Source of the DNA: Eubacteriaceae bacterium
GTDB lineage: Bacteria > Bacillota > Clostridia > Eubacteriales > Anaerofustaceae
NCBI GenBank assembly: GCA_009782515.1
Contig: WRIY01000004.1
Coordinates: 1-64,000 of the forward strand
DNA length: 64,000 nucleotides
Reading direction: 5' to 3'
Position numbers and translations under genes: made by a program. Positions within the stretch are counted from its first letter, which is position 1, and the number at the start of each line of letters is the position of its first letter. Below are positions 50,986-60,866 of this stretch, piece by piece. The notes beneath the pieces are model-generated. The model had not been told where the DNA came from. It saw only the letters and a list, made by a program, of their open reading frames with translations, and searched no databases.

Positions 50986-52238
50986 TTGAGACAATCAGGA
51001 ATGCTTGGAGGCTGCCCGAGCTAAGGAGAAGAATCTTGTTTACGCTCCTTGTGCTATTAATATACCGCCTCGGCTCTGCAATCCTGGTACCGTATATTAA
51101 TTACGAAGAGCTACGCAGCATTATTTCGCAAAACAGCCTGTTTGGCCTTATTAATGTTATATCAGGCAACAACTTTAGCCGATTCTCAATATTTGCTATG
51201 GGGATCTCGCCATATGTTAATGCCTCAATAGTAATGCAGCTGCTTACGATTGCCATCCCTTACCTTGAAAACCTCAATAAAGAGGGTGAAAAGGGCAGGA
51301 AGGCTATTGCTGCCTATACGCGCTATCTTTCAGTGGCGCTGGCAATTGTGCAAGCGCTCGGAATGGTGCTGGGCTTTACGCAGCTATTAACAATAAGATC
51401 CACTTTAGTCGTAGCAATGGTAACATCAGTCATATGCGGCGGCACATCCCTGCTCATGTGGATGGGCGAGCAGATAACGGACCGGGGGCTTGGCAATGGC
51501 GTGTCGGTGATAATATTCGCAGGAATAGTCTCGGGCATTCCGACAACTATAGTCCAAACATACAATGGCATACGAATAGGCAGCTATGCAGTATACATCG
51601 TTGCATTCATCCTGGCATTCATGTTCTTTTCGATTGTCGGGGTCATTGCTATTCAGGAAGGCACCCGAAAGATACCTGTCCAATACGCCAAGCGCGTTGT
51701 TGGAAGAAAAGTGTACGGCGGGCGGAACACGCACCTGCCGCTTAAGGTTAACCAGTCAGGCGTTATACCGATAATCTTTGCGCAAACCCTGACTTTGTTT
51801 CCATCACAGATGGCTTCATTCTTTCCGAACAACAAGTTCCTGGCCAACCTGTCAAATTCTATGGATATGACAAAGCCTTGGACGATTGCCTTTTATATGC
51901 TGCTTATTGTTGCATTTACCTTTTTTTACACGCTCGTATCATTCGATCCGCAGGAAGTTGCCGAGAATATTCAGCAGAATGGCGGGTTTATACCGGGCAT
52001 ACGGCCTGGCAAGCCGACAGTAGCGTATATGCAAAGGATTCTTAACAGGCTGACGCTGTCCGGAGCTATATTTTTGGCTATTATAGCAATACTGCCAACC
52101 ATAGTCAGCGCGGTAATGAAGACTAACGATCTTCAGTTTACCGGCACATCAACGCTAATTGTTGTTGGCGTTGCCCTCGAGATGATACAGCAGCTCGAGC
52201 AGCATCTGATTATGAGAAATTACAAAGGGTTCCTATAA
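50982..52238 (+). CDS. secY: Preprotein translocase subunit SecY
   Basis: A 418-residue ten-helix membrane channel for Sec secretion and membrane insertion. It opens with [19 protein letters not shown], shows the plug-region [24 protein letters not shown], and has the cytoplasmic loops [16 protein letters not shown] and [16 protein letters not shown] for SecA and ribosome docking (listed in parts). It partners with SecE/SecG encoded elsewhere. The stop is followed by adk after 17 nt. Confidence 0.98.
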   Translation: MIETIRNAWRLPELRRRILFTLLVLLIYRLGSAILVPYINYEELRSIISQNSLFGLINVISGNNFSRFSIFAMGISPYVNASIVMQLLTIAIPYLENLNKEGEKGRKAIAAYTRYLSVALAIVQALGMVLGFTQLLTIRSTLVVAMVTSVICGGTSLLMWMGEQITDRGLGNGVSVIIFAGIVSGIPTTIVQTYNGIRIGSYAVYIVAFILAFMFFSIVGVIAIQEGTRKIPVQYAKRVVGRKVYGGRNTHLPLKVNQSGVIPIIFAQTLTLFPSQMASFFPNNKFLANLSNSMDMTKPWTIAFYMLLIVAFTFFYTLVSFDPQEVAENIQQNGGFIPGIRPGKPTVAYMQRILNRLTLSGAIFLAIIAILPTIVSAVMKTNDLQFTGTSTLIVVGVALEMIQQLEQHLIMRNYKGFL

Positions 52239-52255
52239 AGAAGGGGGCAAGATTC

Positions 52256-52891
52256 ATGAAGCTAATAATACTTGGGCCGGCAGGCGCCGGCAAAGGCACC
52301 CAGTCAGAATTTATCGTCGATGCATACAGCATTGCCCACATATCAACAGGCGATATCTTCCGCAAAAACCTAAAAGAGGGCACCCCCCTTGGCCTTAAAG
52401 CCAAAGAATATATGGATGGAGGCCTCCTGGTTCCGGATGCCTTGACCGTTGAAATGCTCATAAGCCGCATTTCAGAAAGCGACTGCCAAAACGGCTACCT
52501 GCTTGACGGCTTTCCTCGAAGCCTGGCCCAGGCAGACGCCCTTGAAGCTGCCGGAGAGGCTATTGACCAGGTGCTGCTTATAGATGTGGACTACAGCCTG
52601 CTTACAGAGCGCATTGTAGGCAGAAGGGTCTGCCCTGAATGCGGGGCGGCATTCCACATTTCAAACAACCCTCCAAAGATTGAGGGAATTTGCGACAAAT
52701 GCGGAGCTGAGCTTGTCCACAGGCCTGATGACAAGGAAGAGACCATAAAAGCCCGCCTTGTCGAGTATGACGAAAAGACAAAGCCGCTTATTGGCTATTA
52801 CGAGGAAAAGAGCCTGCTTGCCAAGGTTGGCGGCGACAAGCCAATAGCCCAGGTAAGCCAGGCAATAAAGCAAATATTAGACAGCCTATGA
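52256..52891 (+). CDS. adk: Adenylate kinase
   Basis: A 211-residue long-form adenylate kinase (2 ADP = ATP + AMP). The P-loop GPAGAGKGT (7-15), YLLDGFPRSLAQADAL (about 82-97) and the LID domain with a zinc site, CPEC (about 126-129) and CDKC (about 144-147), are visible; the zinc LID is common in Gram-positives. Its TGA overlaps the map ATG. Confidence 0.98.
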   Translation: MKLIILGPAGAGKGTQSEFIVDAYSIAHISTGDIFRKNLKEGTPLGLKAKEYMDGGLLVPDALTVEMLISRISESDCQNGYLLDGFPRSLAQADALEAAGEAIDQVLLIDVDYSLLTERIVGRRVCPECGAAFHISNNPPKIEGICDKCGAELVHRPDDKEETIKARLVEYDEKTKPLIGYYEEKSLLAKVGGDKPIAQVSQAIKQILDSL

Positions 52892-53643
52892 TCGAAACAA
52901 AGAGCGAGTATGAAATCTCATTGATGCGACAGGCTTGCCGCATTTCAGCGCTGGCGCTAAAGGCAGCCGGCGATGCAGTAAGAGCCGGCATATCGACTTG
53001 GGAGCTTGACGAAATCGCTTTTGGCGTTATCGTCTCAAACGGAGCCACTCCAGCCTTTCTGGGCTATAATGGCTTCCCGAACTCCATATGCGCATCAGTG
53101 AACGATGAAATAATCCATGGGATTCCCTCAAGGGAAGCCATTCTAAAGGAAGGCGATATAATATCCATCGATGTTGGCGCTGTATATAATGGATATGTAG
53201 GCGACAATGCCAACACTTATGCAGTCGGCGCCATTTCCGATGAAGCAAGGCTGCTTATTGAAACATCAAAGCTTGCCTTTTACAACTCGCTTGAGTTTGC
53301 AAGGCCCGGATGCAGGCTGCATGACATCTCGCATGCTGTACAGGAAACATCGGAAGCTAACGGGTTTAGCGTAGTCAGGGAATTTGTTGGCCATGGCATC
53401 GGCAAGAAGATGCACGAGCCGCCAAGCATACCAAACTATGGCAAAGCCGGAACCGGAATAAGGCTTTATGCAGGCATGGTGCTGGCAATAGAGCCAATGA
53501 TAAACCAAGGCTCAGCAAAGGTAAAAATCAACAGCGACGGCTGGACGGCGCGCACTGCAGATGGCAAGCTTTCCAGCCACTATGAGCATACTGTAGCGAT
53601 TACCAAAGCTGGCCCACTAATTCTGACAGAGCTGGAGGGCTAG
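52888..53643 (+). CDS. map: Methionine aminopeptidase type I
   Basis: A 251-residue MetAP that removes the initiator Met. Metal ligands can be placed in ISIDVGAVYNGYVGDNANTY (the two Asp), EFVGHGIGKKMHEPP (His), MVLAIEPM (Glu) and the final SHYEHTVAITK (Glu region). It has no N-terminal SEC-C/zinc extension. It overlaps adk by 4 nt. Confidence 0.97.
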   Translation: MIETKSEYEISLMRQACRISALALKAAGDAVRAGISTWELDEIAFGVIVSNGATPAFLGYNGFPNSICASVNDEIIHGIPSREAILKEGDIISIDVGAVYNGYVGDNANTYAVGAISDEARLLIETSKLAFYNSLEFARPGCRLHDISHAVQETSEANGFSVVREFVGHGIGKKMHEPPSIPNYGKAGTGIRLYAGMVLAIEPMINQGSAKVKINSDGWTARTADGKLSSHYEHTVAITKAGPLILTELEG

Positions 53644-53645
53644 CC

Positions 53646-53924
53646 TTGATAGAGCTAAAAGCAGGGTGCGTTGTGCTCAGCAAAGCAGGGCGCGACAAAG
53701 GCCGCAAGATGGCAGTAACCTGTGTAGAAGGCGAATATGCCTATCTTGCTGACGGAAAGCTGCGAAAAGCTGCCAGCCCTAAAAAGAAAAAGCAAAAGCA
53801 CCTTCAGCTGACAAGCCAGTTTATCGAAAACATGCAGGAAATTTTGCTCTCAGGGTCTGCTGATGCGCAGATTCGCAGAATTCTTGCATCCGACACAGAA
53901 CGTATTAGTAAAGAAGGGGAATGA
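53646..53924 (+). CDS. KOW-domain RNA-binding protein (L14E-like)
   Basis: A 92-residue protein with an N-terminal KOW fold ([19 protein letters not shown], about 7-25) and a basic KKKKQKH stretch. Clostridia often carry such a gene between map and infA. It starts at TTG 53646, 3 nt after map. It probably binds rRNA or mRNA; function is not established. The ending overlaps no gene. Confidence 0.8.
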   Translation: MIELKAGCVVLSKAGRDKGRKMAVTCVEGEYAYLADGKLRKAASPKKKKQKHLQLTSQFIENMQEILLSGSADAQIRRILASDTERISKEGE

Positions 53925-53925
53925 A

Positions 53926-54168
53926 TTGAGTAAAAGCGATTATATCGAAGTAGAAGGCGTTGTGCTGGAAGCTTTACCAAACACGAACTTCAAAGTAAGG
54001 CTCACGAATGGATATGAAGTGCTTGCTCATATCTCCGGCAAACTGCGGATGAATTACATCAAGATACTGCCCGGTGATAGAGTAACCATGGAGCTATCTG
54101 CGTATGATCCCAAAAAGGCAAGGATAATCTGGCGAGAAAAAGGCAAGAAAGAGGATACTGTTTCATGA
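53926..54168 (+). CDS. infA: Translation initiation factor IF-1
   Basis: An 80-residue OB-fold IF-1 that blocks the A site in initiation. [20 protein letters not shown] (about 9-28) and [19 protein letters not shown] (about 35-53) are typical. The start is TTG 53926 with AAGGGGA upstream, which gives the expected short N-terminus; an open frame from 53863 is rejected. The tail is about eight residues longer than usual. Overlaps rpmJ (ATGA). Confidence 0.96.
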   Translation: MSKSDYIEVEGVVLEALPNTNFKVRLTNGYEVLAHISGKLRMNYIKILPGDRVTMELSAYDPKKARIIWREKGKKEDTVS

Positions 54169-54278
54169 AAGTGCGGCCAAGTGTAAAGCCCATGTGTGAA
54201 AAGTGCAAGGTTATTAAGAGGAAAGGCCGAGTAATGGTCATTTGCTCTAACCCGAAGCACAAGCAGAGGCAAGGATAA
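54165..54278 (+). CDS. rpmJ: 50S ribosomal protein L36
   Basis: A 37-residue L36, too short for most gene callers: [14 protein letters not shown], then KGRVMVIC...HKQRQG. It is the zinc-binding form, with C11, C14, C27 and H32 as ligands. The ATG overlaps the infA stop by 4 nt. Located at the usual place before rpsM. Confidence 0.97.
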   Translation: MKVRPSVKPMCEKCKVIKRKGRVMVICSNPKHKQRQG

Positions 54279-54310
54279 TACGAGTTGAATAATACGGAGG
54301 ATTATGCCTA

Positions 54311-54682
54311 ATGGCGAGAATAGCCGGAGTGGATTTGCCTAGAGACAAGAGGGTTGAGATCGGCCTGACATATATTTATGGAATAGGCAGAGTGCTATCC
54401 AACCGAATTCTCTCTGATGCAGAAGTAGACCCAGATAAAAGAGTGAAAGACCTCACTGAATCAGAAGTCAATAAGCTTAGGACTTTAATTGACAATGACT
54501 ATACAGTAGAAGGCGACCTAAAGCGTGAGGTTGCTCTGGATATCAAGCGTTTGACAGAGATCGGCTGCTACAGAGGGTTAAGGCACCGAAGGGGAATGCC
54601 CGTAAGGGGGCAGCGATCCAAGACAAATGCGCGCACGCGCAAAGGGCCTAAGAGGACTGTTGGAAAGAAATCCAAAAAGTAG
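54311..54682 (+). CDS. rpsM: 30S ribosomal protein S13
   Basis: A 123-residue S13 with [20 protein letters not shown] at the start and [20 protein letters not shown] (about 91-110) in the basic tail. It bridges to the 50S subunit. An out-of-frame ATG at 54304 lies between the GGAGG box and the real start, and might reduce translation slightly. Confidence 0.97.
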   Translation: MARIAGVDLPRDKRVEIGLTYIYGIGRVLSNRILSDAEVDPDKRVKDLTESEVNKLRTLIDNDYTVEGDLKREVALDIKRLTEIGCYRGLRHRRGMPVRGQRSKTNARTRKGPKRTVGKKSKK

Positions 54683-54691
54683 GAGTTAAAA

Positions 54692-55090
54692 TTGGCAACA
54701 GCTAAGAAAACCATTCGCGGAAGAAAGCGCAGAGTCAAAAAGAATATCGAGAAAGGCCAAGCGCATATCCGCTCAACATTTAACAATACAATAATTACGC
54801 TTTCCGATTTAAGCGGCAACGTGCTCGGCTGGTCCAGCGCCGGCGAGCTAGGCTTTAAAGGATCGCGCAAATCCACCCCGTTCGCTGCACAGTCAGCTGC
54901 TACAGAGGCTGCAAAGCGGGCAATGGAGCATGGCCTTCGCATTGTAGATGTTTTTGTAAAAGGCCCCGGCTCAGGAAGGGAAGCTGCAATTCGCGCCCTC
55001 CAAGCAGCAGGCCTAGAGATAATTTCAATTAAGGATGTAACCCCAATCCCCCACAACGGGTGCAGGCCTCCTAAGAGAAGAAGGGTTTAA
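54692..55090 (+). CDS. rpsK: 30S ribosomal protein S11
   Basis: A 132-residue S11 with [20 protein letters not shown] (about 25-44) and the C-terminal [17 protein letters not shown]. It shapes the mRNA exit platform. The start is TTG 54692 with AGGAG upstream, giving the normal N-terminus. Confidence 0.97.
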   Translation: MATAKKTIRGRKRRVKKNIEKGQAHIRSTFNNTIITLSDLSGNVLGWSSAGELGFKGSRKSTPFAAQSAATEAAKRAMEHGLRIVDVFVKGPGSGREAAIRALQAAGLEIISIKDVTPIPHNGCRPPKRRRV

Positions 55091-55123
55091 TAAAATGCAT
55101 AAATTAGTCGGAGGCCTCATCTA

Positions 55124-55750
55124 ATGGCCAGATATACTGATGCTTCCTGCAGGCTGTGCCGCAGGGAGAAAGAGAAGCTCTACTTAAAGGGCGACCGCTG
55201 CTACAGCGCAAAATGCGCGCTTTCAAGGCGCTCATATGCGCCAGGCCAGCATGGCAAGAAGAATGCCAAGCTTTCTGAGTATGGCACCCAGCTAAGGGAA
55301 AAGCAAAAAGTTAAGCGCATATATGGCGTTCTCGAAAAGCAGTTTAAAGAATACTATGAGATAGCGCTGAAAAAAGGCGGGGTTACTGGCGAACACTTGC
55401 TTATGCTGCTTGAGTCAAGGCTTGACAATGTTGTGTACCGCCTCGGATTTGCCAAATCGCGCAAAGAGGCAAGGCAGCTTGTTCTGCACAACCACTTTAC
55501 AGTCGATGGCCACAAAACCAATATTCCGTCCTATATTGTAAAGCCTGGCCAGACGATACAGCTTAAGGAAAAATCCAAAAAGTCGCCAAAGTTTATTGAG
55601 ATTATTGAGGATAACCAGTCAAGGCCGGTGCCAAACTTTTTGACAGTAGACTTTGAAGCAATGAAAGGAAGCATGCTCTCCCAGCCAACTAAAGAGCATA
55701 TTGAAATTCCTATTCAAGAGCAATTAATAGTAGAGCTTTACTCTAAATAA
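55124..55750 (+). CDS. rpsD: 30S ribosomal protein S4
   Basis: A 208-residue S4 with the N-terminal zinc cysteines (CRLCRRE and CYSAKC), [10 protein letters not shown] (about 36-45) and the S4 RNA-binding domain [20 protein letters not shown] (about 93-112). It begins 16S assembly and can regulate its own mRNA. It is the zinc-type S4 usual in clostridia. Confidence 0.98.
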   Translation: MARYTDASCRLCRREKEKLYLKGDRCYSAKCALSRRSYAPGQHGKKNAKLSEYGTQLREKQKVKRIYGVLEKQFKEYYEIALKKGGVTGEHLLMLLESRLDNVVYRLGFAKSRKEARQLVLHNHFTVDGHKTNIPSYIVKPGQTIQLKEKSKKSPKFIEIIEDNQSRPVPNFLTVDFEAMKGSMLSQPTKEHIEIPIQEQLIVELYSK

Positions 55751-55941
55751 TGCTGCCAGCGCTTAGCAAGCTGCGCAATTCCGGCTGTTTGCCGAAGCGC
55801 TCTTGTAAAAAAGGAGCTTATAGGAGCAAGGGCGTGCTGAAATGCACGCAGGCGCAAGATGCGCGTATATGCTATAAAAAGCATAACGGCGTTTGATATG
55901 CAAAGCATTCTGCGTTAATTATGGATGGAGGGTCGCATTTT
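55751..55941 (+). promoter_or_regulatory. Structured spacer before rpoA
   Basis: The spacer is far longer than those of neighbouring genes. AGCGCTT (55758-55764) can pair with AAGCGCT (55795-55801), and GCGTGC with GCACGC near 55831-55848. There is no T-run. It could hold an internal promoter, an S4-type regulatory fold or a processing site for rpoA-rplQ. Confidence 0.45.
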
Positions 55942-56892
55942 ATGTTAGAGTTTCAAAAACCAAATATAGAAATTACTGACGTTAACCCACAAAGATCATA
56001 CGGCAAGTTCATCGTTGAGCCACTTGAGAGAGGGTATGCTATCACGCTTGGGAATTCTCTAAGGAGGATCATGCTTAGCTCGTTGCCGGGATACGCAATT
56101 ACAAGCGTAAAGATAGACGGCGTGCTTCATGAATTTTCAACGCTGGACGGAATCGCAGAAGACGTTTTAGAAATAATCCTGAACTTAAAAAAAGTAGTTT
56201 TTAAGCTAAATGACGAAGGGCCAAAAACTGTTTATATACAAGCGCAAGGCGAAAAAGAGGTAACAGCCGCCGACATACTGCTTGATGCAGACGTGCAGGT
56301 GCTAAACCCCAACGCCCACATAGCACTGCTTATGAAAGGCGCTGAGCTGAACATGAGCCTTGTAATCGAGTCTGGCAGAGGCTATGTCGGCAGCGAGAAG
56401 AACAAAAAGGAAGACACGCCTATAGGGACAATCCCTGTCGACTCGATCTTCACTCCTGTTACGAAGGTTAACTTCTCTGTAGAGAACACCAGGGTCGGCA
56501 ACGTTACCGACTATGACAAGCTGATGCTTGAAGTTACAACAAATGGAACCATCTCGCCTGAAGAGGCTGTATCACTGGCTTCCAAGGTGCTAAATGAGCA
56601 CTTCCAGCTCTTTATAGACATGAACGAGAACATTCTTAACCTCACGCTCATGGTCGAGCGCCAGGAGAACGAAAAAGAGAAAGTATTAGACATGTCGATA
56701 GAAGAGCTAGAGCTGTCTGTTCGCAGCTCAAACTGCCTGAGGCGCGCTGATATCCACACTGTTGAGCAGCTTATCAGCAAGTCGGAAGACGACATGCAGA
56801 AAGTTCGAAACTTAGGCAAAAAATCCCTTAATGAGATAAAAAAGAGGCTCGGCGAAATAGGCCTTTCCCTCAGGCAGACGGAAGAAACCTGA
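55942..56892 (+). CDS. rpoA: DNA-directed RNA polymerase subunit alpha
   Basis: A 316-residue alpha subunit with the N-terminal dimerisation domain (GNSLRRIMLSSLPGYAITSV, about 38-57) and the C-terminal domain with two helix-hairpin-helix motifs (LRRADIHTVEQL, then VRNLGKKSLNEIKKRL) that bind UP elements and activators. ATG 55942 has GGAGG 11 nt upstream; the frame extends seven codons further upstream. Confidence 0.98.
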   Translation: MLEFQKPNIEITDVNPQRSYGKFIVEPLERGYAITLGNSLRRIMLSSLPGYAITSVKIDGVLHEFSTLDGIAEDVLEIILNLKKVVFKLNDEGPKTVYIQAQGEKEVTAADILLDADVQVLNPNAHIALLMKGAELNMSLVIESGRGYVGSEKNKKEDTPIGTIPVDSIFTPVTKVNFSVENTRVGNVTDYDKLMLEVTTNGTISPEEAVSLASKVLNEHFQLFIDMNENILNLTLMVERQENEKEKVLDMSIEELELSVRSSNCLRRADIHTVEQLISKSEDDMQKVRNLGKKSLNEIKKRLGEIGLSLRQTEET

Positions 56893-56931
56893 TACAGAAG
56901 GCTTGTGGCATAAAGATAAGGAGCATTTAAG

Positions 56932-57276
56932 ATGCATAGCGGACACAGAAAACTGGGAAGGCCAACCGATCAGCGAAAAGCGCTGCTCAGGGGCCTGGTA
57001 ACCCAGACTCTTAAATATGGACGAGTTAATACGACACTATACCGAGCCAAAGAGGCGCGCAAGATCGTAGACAAGATGATAACGCTTGGGAAAAGAGGCG
57101 ATCTTCATGCCCGCCGGCAAGCGGCAGCTTATATATATGAAGCGGATGTGGTATATAGGCTCTTTGAAGAAATTGCGCCGCAATATATCGGCCGCAATGG
57201 CGGCTATACGCGTGTGCTTAAGCTAGGCACAAGGCGTGGAGATGGCGCTGAAATTGCGATACTTGAGCTAGTCTAG
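56932..57276 (+). CDS. rplQ: 50S ribosomal protein L17
   Basis: A 114-residue L17 with [20 protein letters not shown] (about 6-25) and the ending [24 protein letters not shown], in part. It sits near the tunnel exit. AAGGAG lies 8 nt before the ATG. It is the last ribosomal gene of the alpha operon. Confidence 0.98.
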   Translation: MHSGHRKLGRPTDQRKALLRGLVTQTLKYGRVNTTLYRAKEARKIVDKMITLGKRGDLHARRQAAAYIYEADVVYRLFEEIAPQYIGRNGGYTRVLKLGTRRGDGAEIAILELV

Positions 57277-57326
57277 CACCGCTAGGCTGCTTTTGCATTT
57301 TGGCCCTTGCCCTTTTGAGGCAAAAA

Positions 57327-58172
57327 ATGAAAACCATGATACGCTTGGAGGCAGCCAGCTTTTCCTATGATGAAGCTGACTCTTCGAAAACAGCGCTAGA
57401 TGACATAAACCTTGAATTTTGTGAAGGCGAGTTTATTGGAATAGCCGGCCATAACGGATCAGGCAAGTCTACACTCGCCAAACTGCTAAATGGCCTATTA
57501 CTGCCAACAAAAGGCGATGTTACCGTCCTTGGAATGAACACGAAAAACGAGAATGAAATCAAGGAAATACGCCGAAATGTTGGCATGGTTTTTCAAAACC
57601 CTGACAACCAGATGATTGCTACAATTGTAGAGGAAGATGTTGCATTCGGGCCGGAAAACCTGGGCAAGCCACCATACGAAATACGCGATACAGTAGATGA
57701 AAGCCTTGCGCTTGTAGGCATGGCTGAATACAAAGACAAGCGCCCAAGCCAGCTCTCCGGTGGCCAAAAGCAGCGCATAGCCATAGCAGGGGTTCTTGCT
57801 ATGAAGCCAAAGTGCATTATATTCGATGAATCAACCGCTATGCTTGATCCGCAAGGGCGCAAAGAGCTTCTTGACACCATGCACAGGCTCAATGCCGAAG
57901 AAGGCGTTACCATAATCCATATAACCCACTATATGGAGGAGCTTATTACAGCAAGCAGGATAATTGCATTAAACGAAGGGAAAGTGGCATTTGACAAAAC
58001 GCCAAGAGATGCATTTTCTGATCTTTCCGCTTTGTCGCCATTGAACCTTGCAGCGCCGGAAGTAGTGCAAATCGCTGATGGCCTAAAAATAGCTGGCTTC
58101 CCTATCGAGGGGACGGCTTTAAGCTGTGAGGAATTAGTAGAAGCAATATGGCAGTTGAAACAATCTCTCTAA
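57327..58172 (+). CDS. ecfA1: ECF transporter ATPase A1
   Basis: A 281-residue ABC ATPase of the energy-coupling-factor vitamin/metal transporter. Walker A GHNGSGKST, the Q-loop MVFQNPDNQMI, signature LSGGQKQR and CIIFDESTAMLD (with Ser after Glu instead of the usual Pro) are visible. ATG 57327 has GAGG 6 nt upstream; the reported frame goes further upstream. It pairs with EcfA2 and EcfT; substrate S components are elsewhere, as in other group II systems. Confidence 0.95.
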   Translation: MKTMIRLEAASFSYDEADSSKTALDDINLEFCEGEFIGIAGHNGSGKSTLAKLLNGLLLPTKGDVTVLGMNTKNENEIKEIRRNVGMVFQNPDNQMIATIVEEDVAFGPENLGKPPYEIRDTVDESLALVGMAEYKDKRPSQLSGGQKQRIAIAGVLAMKPKCIIFDESTAMLDPQGRKELLDTMHRLNAEEGVTIIHITHYMEELITASRIIALNEGKVAFDKTPRDAFSDLSALSPLNLAAPEVVQIADGLKIAGFPIEGTALSCEELVEAIWQLKQSL

Positions 58173-59011
58173 CACATACTTATGCTGTTGGCACAGCGTT
58201 TGAGTTTACAGCAATCAAGGGCGTAACATTCAAAACGCTGGCGCATGAATTCATAGGCATAATTGGCCATACAGGAAGCGGCAAGTCTACACTCATTCAG
58301 CACCTTAACAAGCTTCTAACGCCAACCTCAGGCAGCGTGATAGTTAACGGGTTTGATCTGTCTGACAAAAAAATGCCAATGAAAGAGATCGTAAAGAGAG
58401 TTGGAATAGTCTTTCAGTACCCTGAGTACCAGCTTTTTGAAGAGACTGTATACAAAGACATCGCATTCGGCCCAACCAACCTGGGCTTTTCAAAAAGCGA
58501 AACGGATTTCCTGGTCAGGGAGGCAATGGATTTTGTGAGCCTTGACTTTGAGAAGCTAAAAGACGAGTCGCCTTTCGATCTTTCAGGAGGCCAGAAAAGG
58601 CGGGTGGCAATTGCAGGGGTCTTAGCTATGAAGCCCCAAATACTGGTATTGGACGAGCCAGCCAGCGGCCTTGACCCAGTAGGCAGGGAAGGCATTCTGA
58701 GAAGCATTCGCCGCATGAACAAAGAGATAGGCATAAGCATCTTTCTCGTCTCGCACAACATGGATGATGTCGCTGAGTATTGCGATCGGGTGATGGTGTT
58801 TTCAAAAGGCGAGCTGTTGCTCTTTGAGAGCCCTAACGAGGTCTTTGCGCATGCTGATCTTCTCGAAAGCATTGGCCTTGAGGTGCCCCAGGCAAAAAAA
58901 GTTCTGCTGATGCTCAAGGAAAGAGGCTTTAGCGTTGACGCCTCGTTTTATACTTGCGATGAAGCTGTTGCTGAAATCGCCAGATGCCTTAGGCAGGCAA
59001 AGCCATGCTGA
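58148..59011 (+). CDS. ecfA2: ECF transporter ATPase A2
   Basis: A 287-residue second ECF ATPase. It overlaps ecfA1 by 25 nt. Walker A GHTGSGKST (about 39-47), VFQYPEYQLFEET (about 89-101), signature LSGGQKRRVA and ILVLDEPASGLDP are present. The YPEYQLFE Q-loop is typical of EcfA2 as against A1. Confidence 0.95.
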   Translation: MAVETISLTHTYAVGTAFEFTAIKGVTFKTLAHEFIGIIGHTGSGKSTLIQHLNKLLTPTSGSVIVNGFDLSDKKMPMKEIVKRVGIVFQYPEYQLFEETVYKDIAFGPTNLGFSKSETDFLVREAMDFVSLDFEKLKDESPFDLSGGQKRRVAIAGVLAMKPQILVLDEPASGLDPVGREGILRSIRRMNKEIGISIFLVSHNMDDVAEYCDRVMVFSKGELLLFESPNEVFAHADLLESIGLEVPQAKKVLLMLKERGFSVDASFYTCDEAVAEIARCLRQAKPC

Positions 59012-59035
59012 AGTTTGGCAAAGGGGGTTGTTCAT

Positions 59036-59833
59036 ATGAATGACATAACAGTAGGCCAATATTACCCTGTGGATTCGCCTATGCACCGGCTTGATCCAAG
59101 GACAAAGCTAAAGGGCGTTTTTTTGTATGTAATGGGTTTGTTTTTTGTAAACAACTTATACGGCTATGGCATTGCGTTCATACTGCTTTGCGTATGCGTA
59201 GCCTGCTCAAAGGTGCCAATTAGCTATGTGCTTAGAAGCCTGAAGCCGATATTGATGGTGATCGTTTTTACCTCGATTATTAATCTCGTCTGGACACAAG
59301 GCAATGTTGTATGGCAGATGGGGTTTATCAAAATAACAGACAGCGGCATAAGCTTGGCAGCAAACATGGCAGCCAGGCTGGTGCTCATAATTACCGGATC
59401 GTCACTATTGACCTTAACAACAACTACAGTAGCATTAACTGACGGCATAGAAATGCTGTTAAGAAAAGTGCCGTTGCTGTCTAAAGTTTCCCATGAGATC
59501 GGAATGATGATGAGCATCGCCCTTAGCTTTATACCGACCTTGACAGAGGAGCTTGACAGGATTGTCAAGGCGCAAAAATCCCGCGGCGCTGATTTTGAGT
59601 CAGGCAATATTGCTGCAAGGGCAAAAGCCATGATTCCTATACTGGTGCCTTTGTTCGTAAGCGCTATACAAAGGGCAAGCGAGCTTGCAATGGCAATGGA
59701 ATCAAGATGCTACACAGGGGGAACGAACCGCACCCGCATGAAAGAGCTCAAATACCGCCCGGCTGACCATTTAAGCATGACATGCCTGGTTGCTGCCCTG
59801 GCCGCATGCTACTTTACAAAGGCGCTGGTGTGA
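59036..59833 (+). CDS. ecfT: ECF transporter transmembrane subunit T
   Basis: A 265-residue membrane coupling subunit with four to six hydrophobic segments and the two Ala-Arg-Gly-type coupling motifs (AQKSRGADF, about 184-192, and MAMESRCYTGG, about 220-230) that touch EcfA1/A2. ATG 59036 begins MNDITVGQY and has AAAGGGGG upstream. Its stop overlaps the truA start codon. Confidence 0.94.
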   Translation: MNDITVGQYYPVDSPMHRLDPRTKLKGVFLYVMGLFFVNNLYGYGIAFILLCVCVACSKVPISYVLRSLKPILMVIVFTSIINLVWTQGNVVWQMGFIKITDSGISLAANMAARLVLIITGSSLLTLTTTTVALTDGIEMLLRKVPLLSKVSHEIGMMMSIALSFIPTLTEELDRIVKAQKSRGADFESGNIAARAKAMIPILVPLFVSAIQRASELAMAMESRCYTGGTNRTRMKELKYRPADHLSMTCLVAALAACYFTKALV

Positions 59834-60585
59834 GAAATATACTTCTGAGAGTAGCATATGACGGAAGCGCATACAGCGGCTGGCAAGAGCAGCCTAACGC
59901 GCCCAGCGTATCTGAAGCGCTAAAAGCTGCCATTTATGCTGTAACCGGCGAATCATCCGATCTGGCCGGCTCAGGCAGGACTGATGCAGGAGTGCATGCC
60001 TTGGGCCAGGCAGCTAGCTTTCATACAAATTGCGCGATTCCGGCAGGCAAACTCCCTCTCGCCCTTAATACCAAACTGCCCAGAGACATCAGGGTTATGA
60101 GCGCAACTGATGTCAGCGAAGGATTTCATGCGCGCTACAGCGCAGTTTCAAAAGAATATTTATACATTATCGACTTAAGCGAAATACAAAACCCCCTTAT
60201 ATACAGCCGCGCCTGGCACTTTGGGAGAGGCCTTGATATTGGCAAAATGCAGCAAGGCGCACAAGCGATCGTTGGAAGCCACGATTTTAAGGCATTTATG
60301 TCCGTGGGCTCTAACCAAAAGACAACAGTGCGCACTGTTTTGAAAGCCGAAGCAAAGCAGCAGGGCAGCTTTATTTCGCTTCGATTCAGCGCAAACGGCT
60401 TTTTGTATAATATGGCAAGGATTTTTGCCGGCTCCCTTGCGAGTGTTGGCAGCGGCAAGCTGGCGCTAGGCGCCTTTGCCAACTCCCTGGAAAGCGGGAT
60501 TCGCTTAAAAGAAGCGATAACAGCCCCGGCGTGCGGGCTGTACCTGGCAAGCGTTTGCTATAGCGCTGAGGCTTTGGAAATATAA
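59830..60585 (+). CDS. truA: tRNA pseudouridine(38-40) synthase TruA
   Basis: A 251-residue TruA, modifying uridines in the tRNA anticodon arm. RVAYDGSAYSGWQEQPN (about 7-23), the catalytic-Asp motif GRTDAGVHALGQ (D52) and RFSANGFLYNMAR-type ending are present. The start is GTG 59830 overlapping the ecfT stop. In most Firmicutes truA is followed directly by rplM; here 2.5 kb intervenes. Confidence 0.96.
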   Translation: MRNILLRVAYDGSAYSGWQEQPNAPSVSEALKAAIYAVTGESSDLAGSGRTDAGVHALGQAASFHTNCAIPAGKLPLALNTKLPRDIRVMSATDVSEGFHARYSAVSKEYLYIIDLSEIQNPLIYSRAWHFGRGLDIGKMQQGAQAIVGSHDFKAFMSVGSNQKTTVRTVLKAEAKQQGSFISLRFSANGFLYNMARIFAGSLASVGSGKLALGAFANSLESGIRLKEAITAPACGLYLASVCYSAEALEI

Positions 60586-60618
60586 TGCATCCAGTTCTAA
60601 ATACGAAAATTATAGGCG

Positions 60619-60645
60619 CCACTGTCGTTTGCAGGGGTTTTTTTT
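60619..60645 (+). terminator. Probable intrinsic terminator after truA
   Basis: CCACTG (60619-60624) and CAGGGG (60632-60637, one mismatch) form a short stem followed by eight T. It would end the supercluster transcript. Confidence 0.6.
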
Positions 60646-60700
60646 GGGTTATGCACCATAATATATCTAATAAATTTTAGTTAGCATGCAAAATTCCTGC

Positions 60701-60730
60701 TTGAAATTTTAAAGCTATCTATGGTATTAT
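60701..60730 (+). promoter_or_regulatory. Promoter of the GPH symporter gene
   Basis: TTGAAA (60701-60706), 18 nt, TATTAT (60725-60730), in AT-rich DNA about 135 bp before the start codon. Confidence 0.6.
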
Positions 60731-60866
60731 ATTAATGATTTTACTCAATTTTTTAATGATCTAATATCATTTGCGCTATGCTTGGCTGCTTTGCTTTTCC
60801 ATGTGCCGGCCTTTTGCAGCAGGTATATATGCAAGATGCATTATTAGGCCATGCAAGGGGGATATC

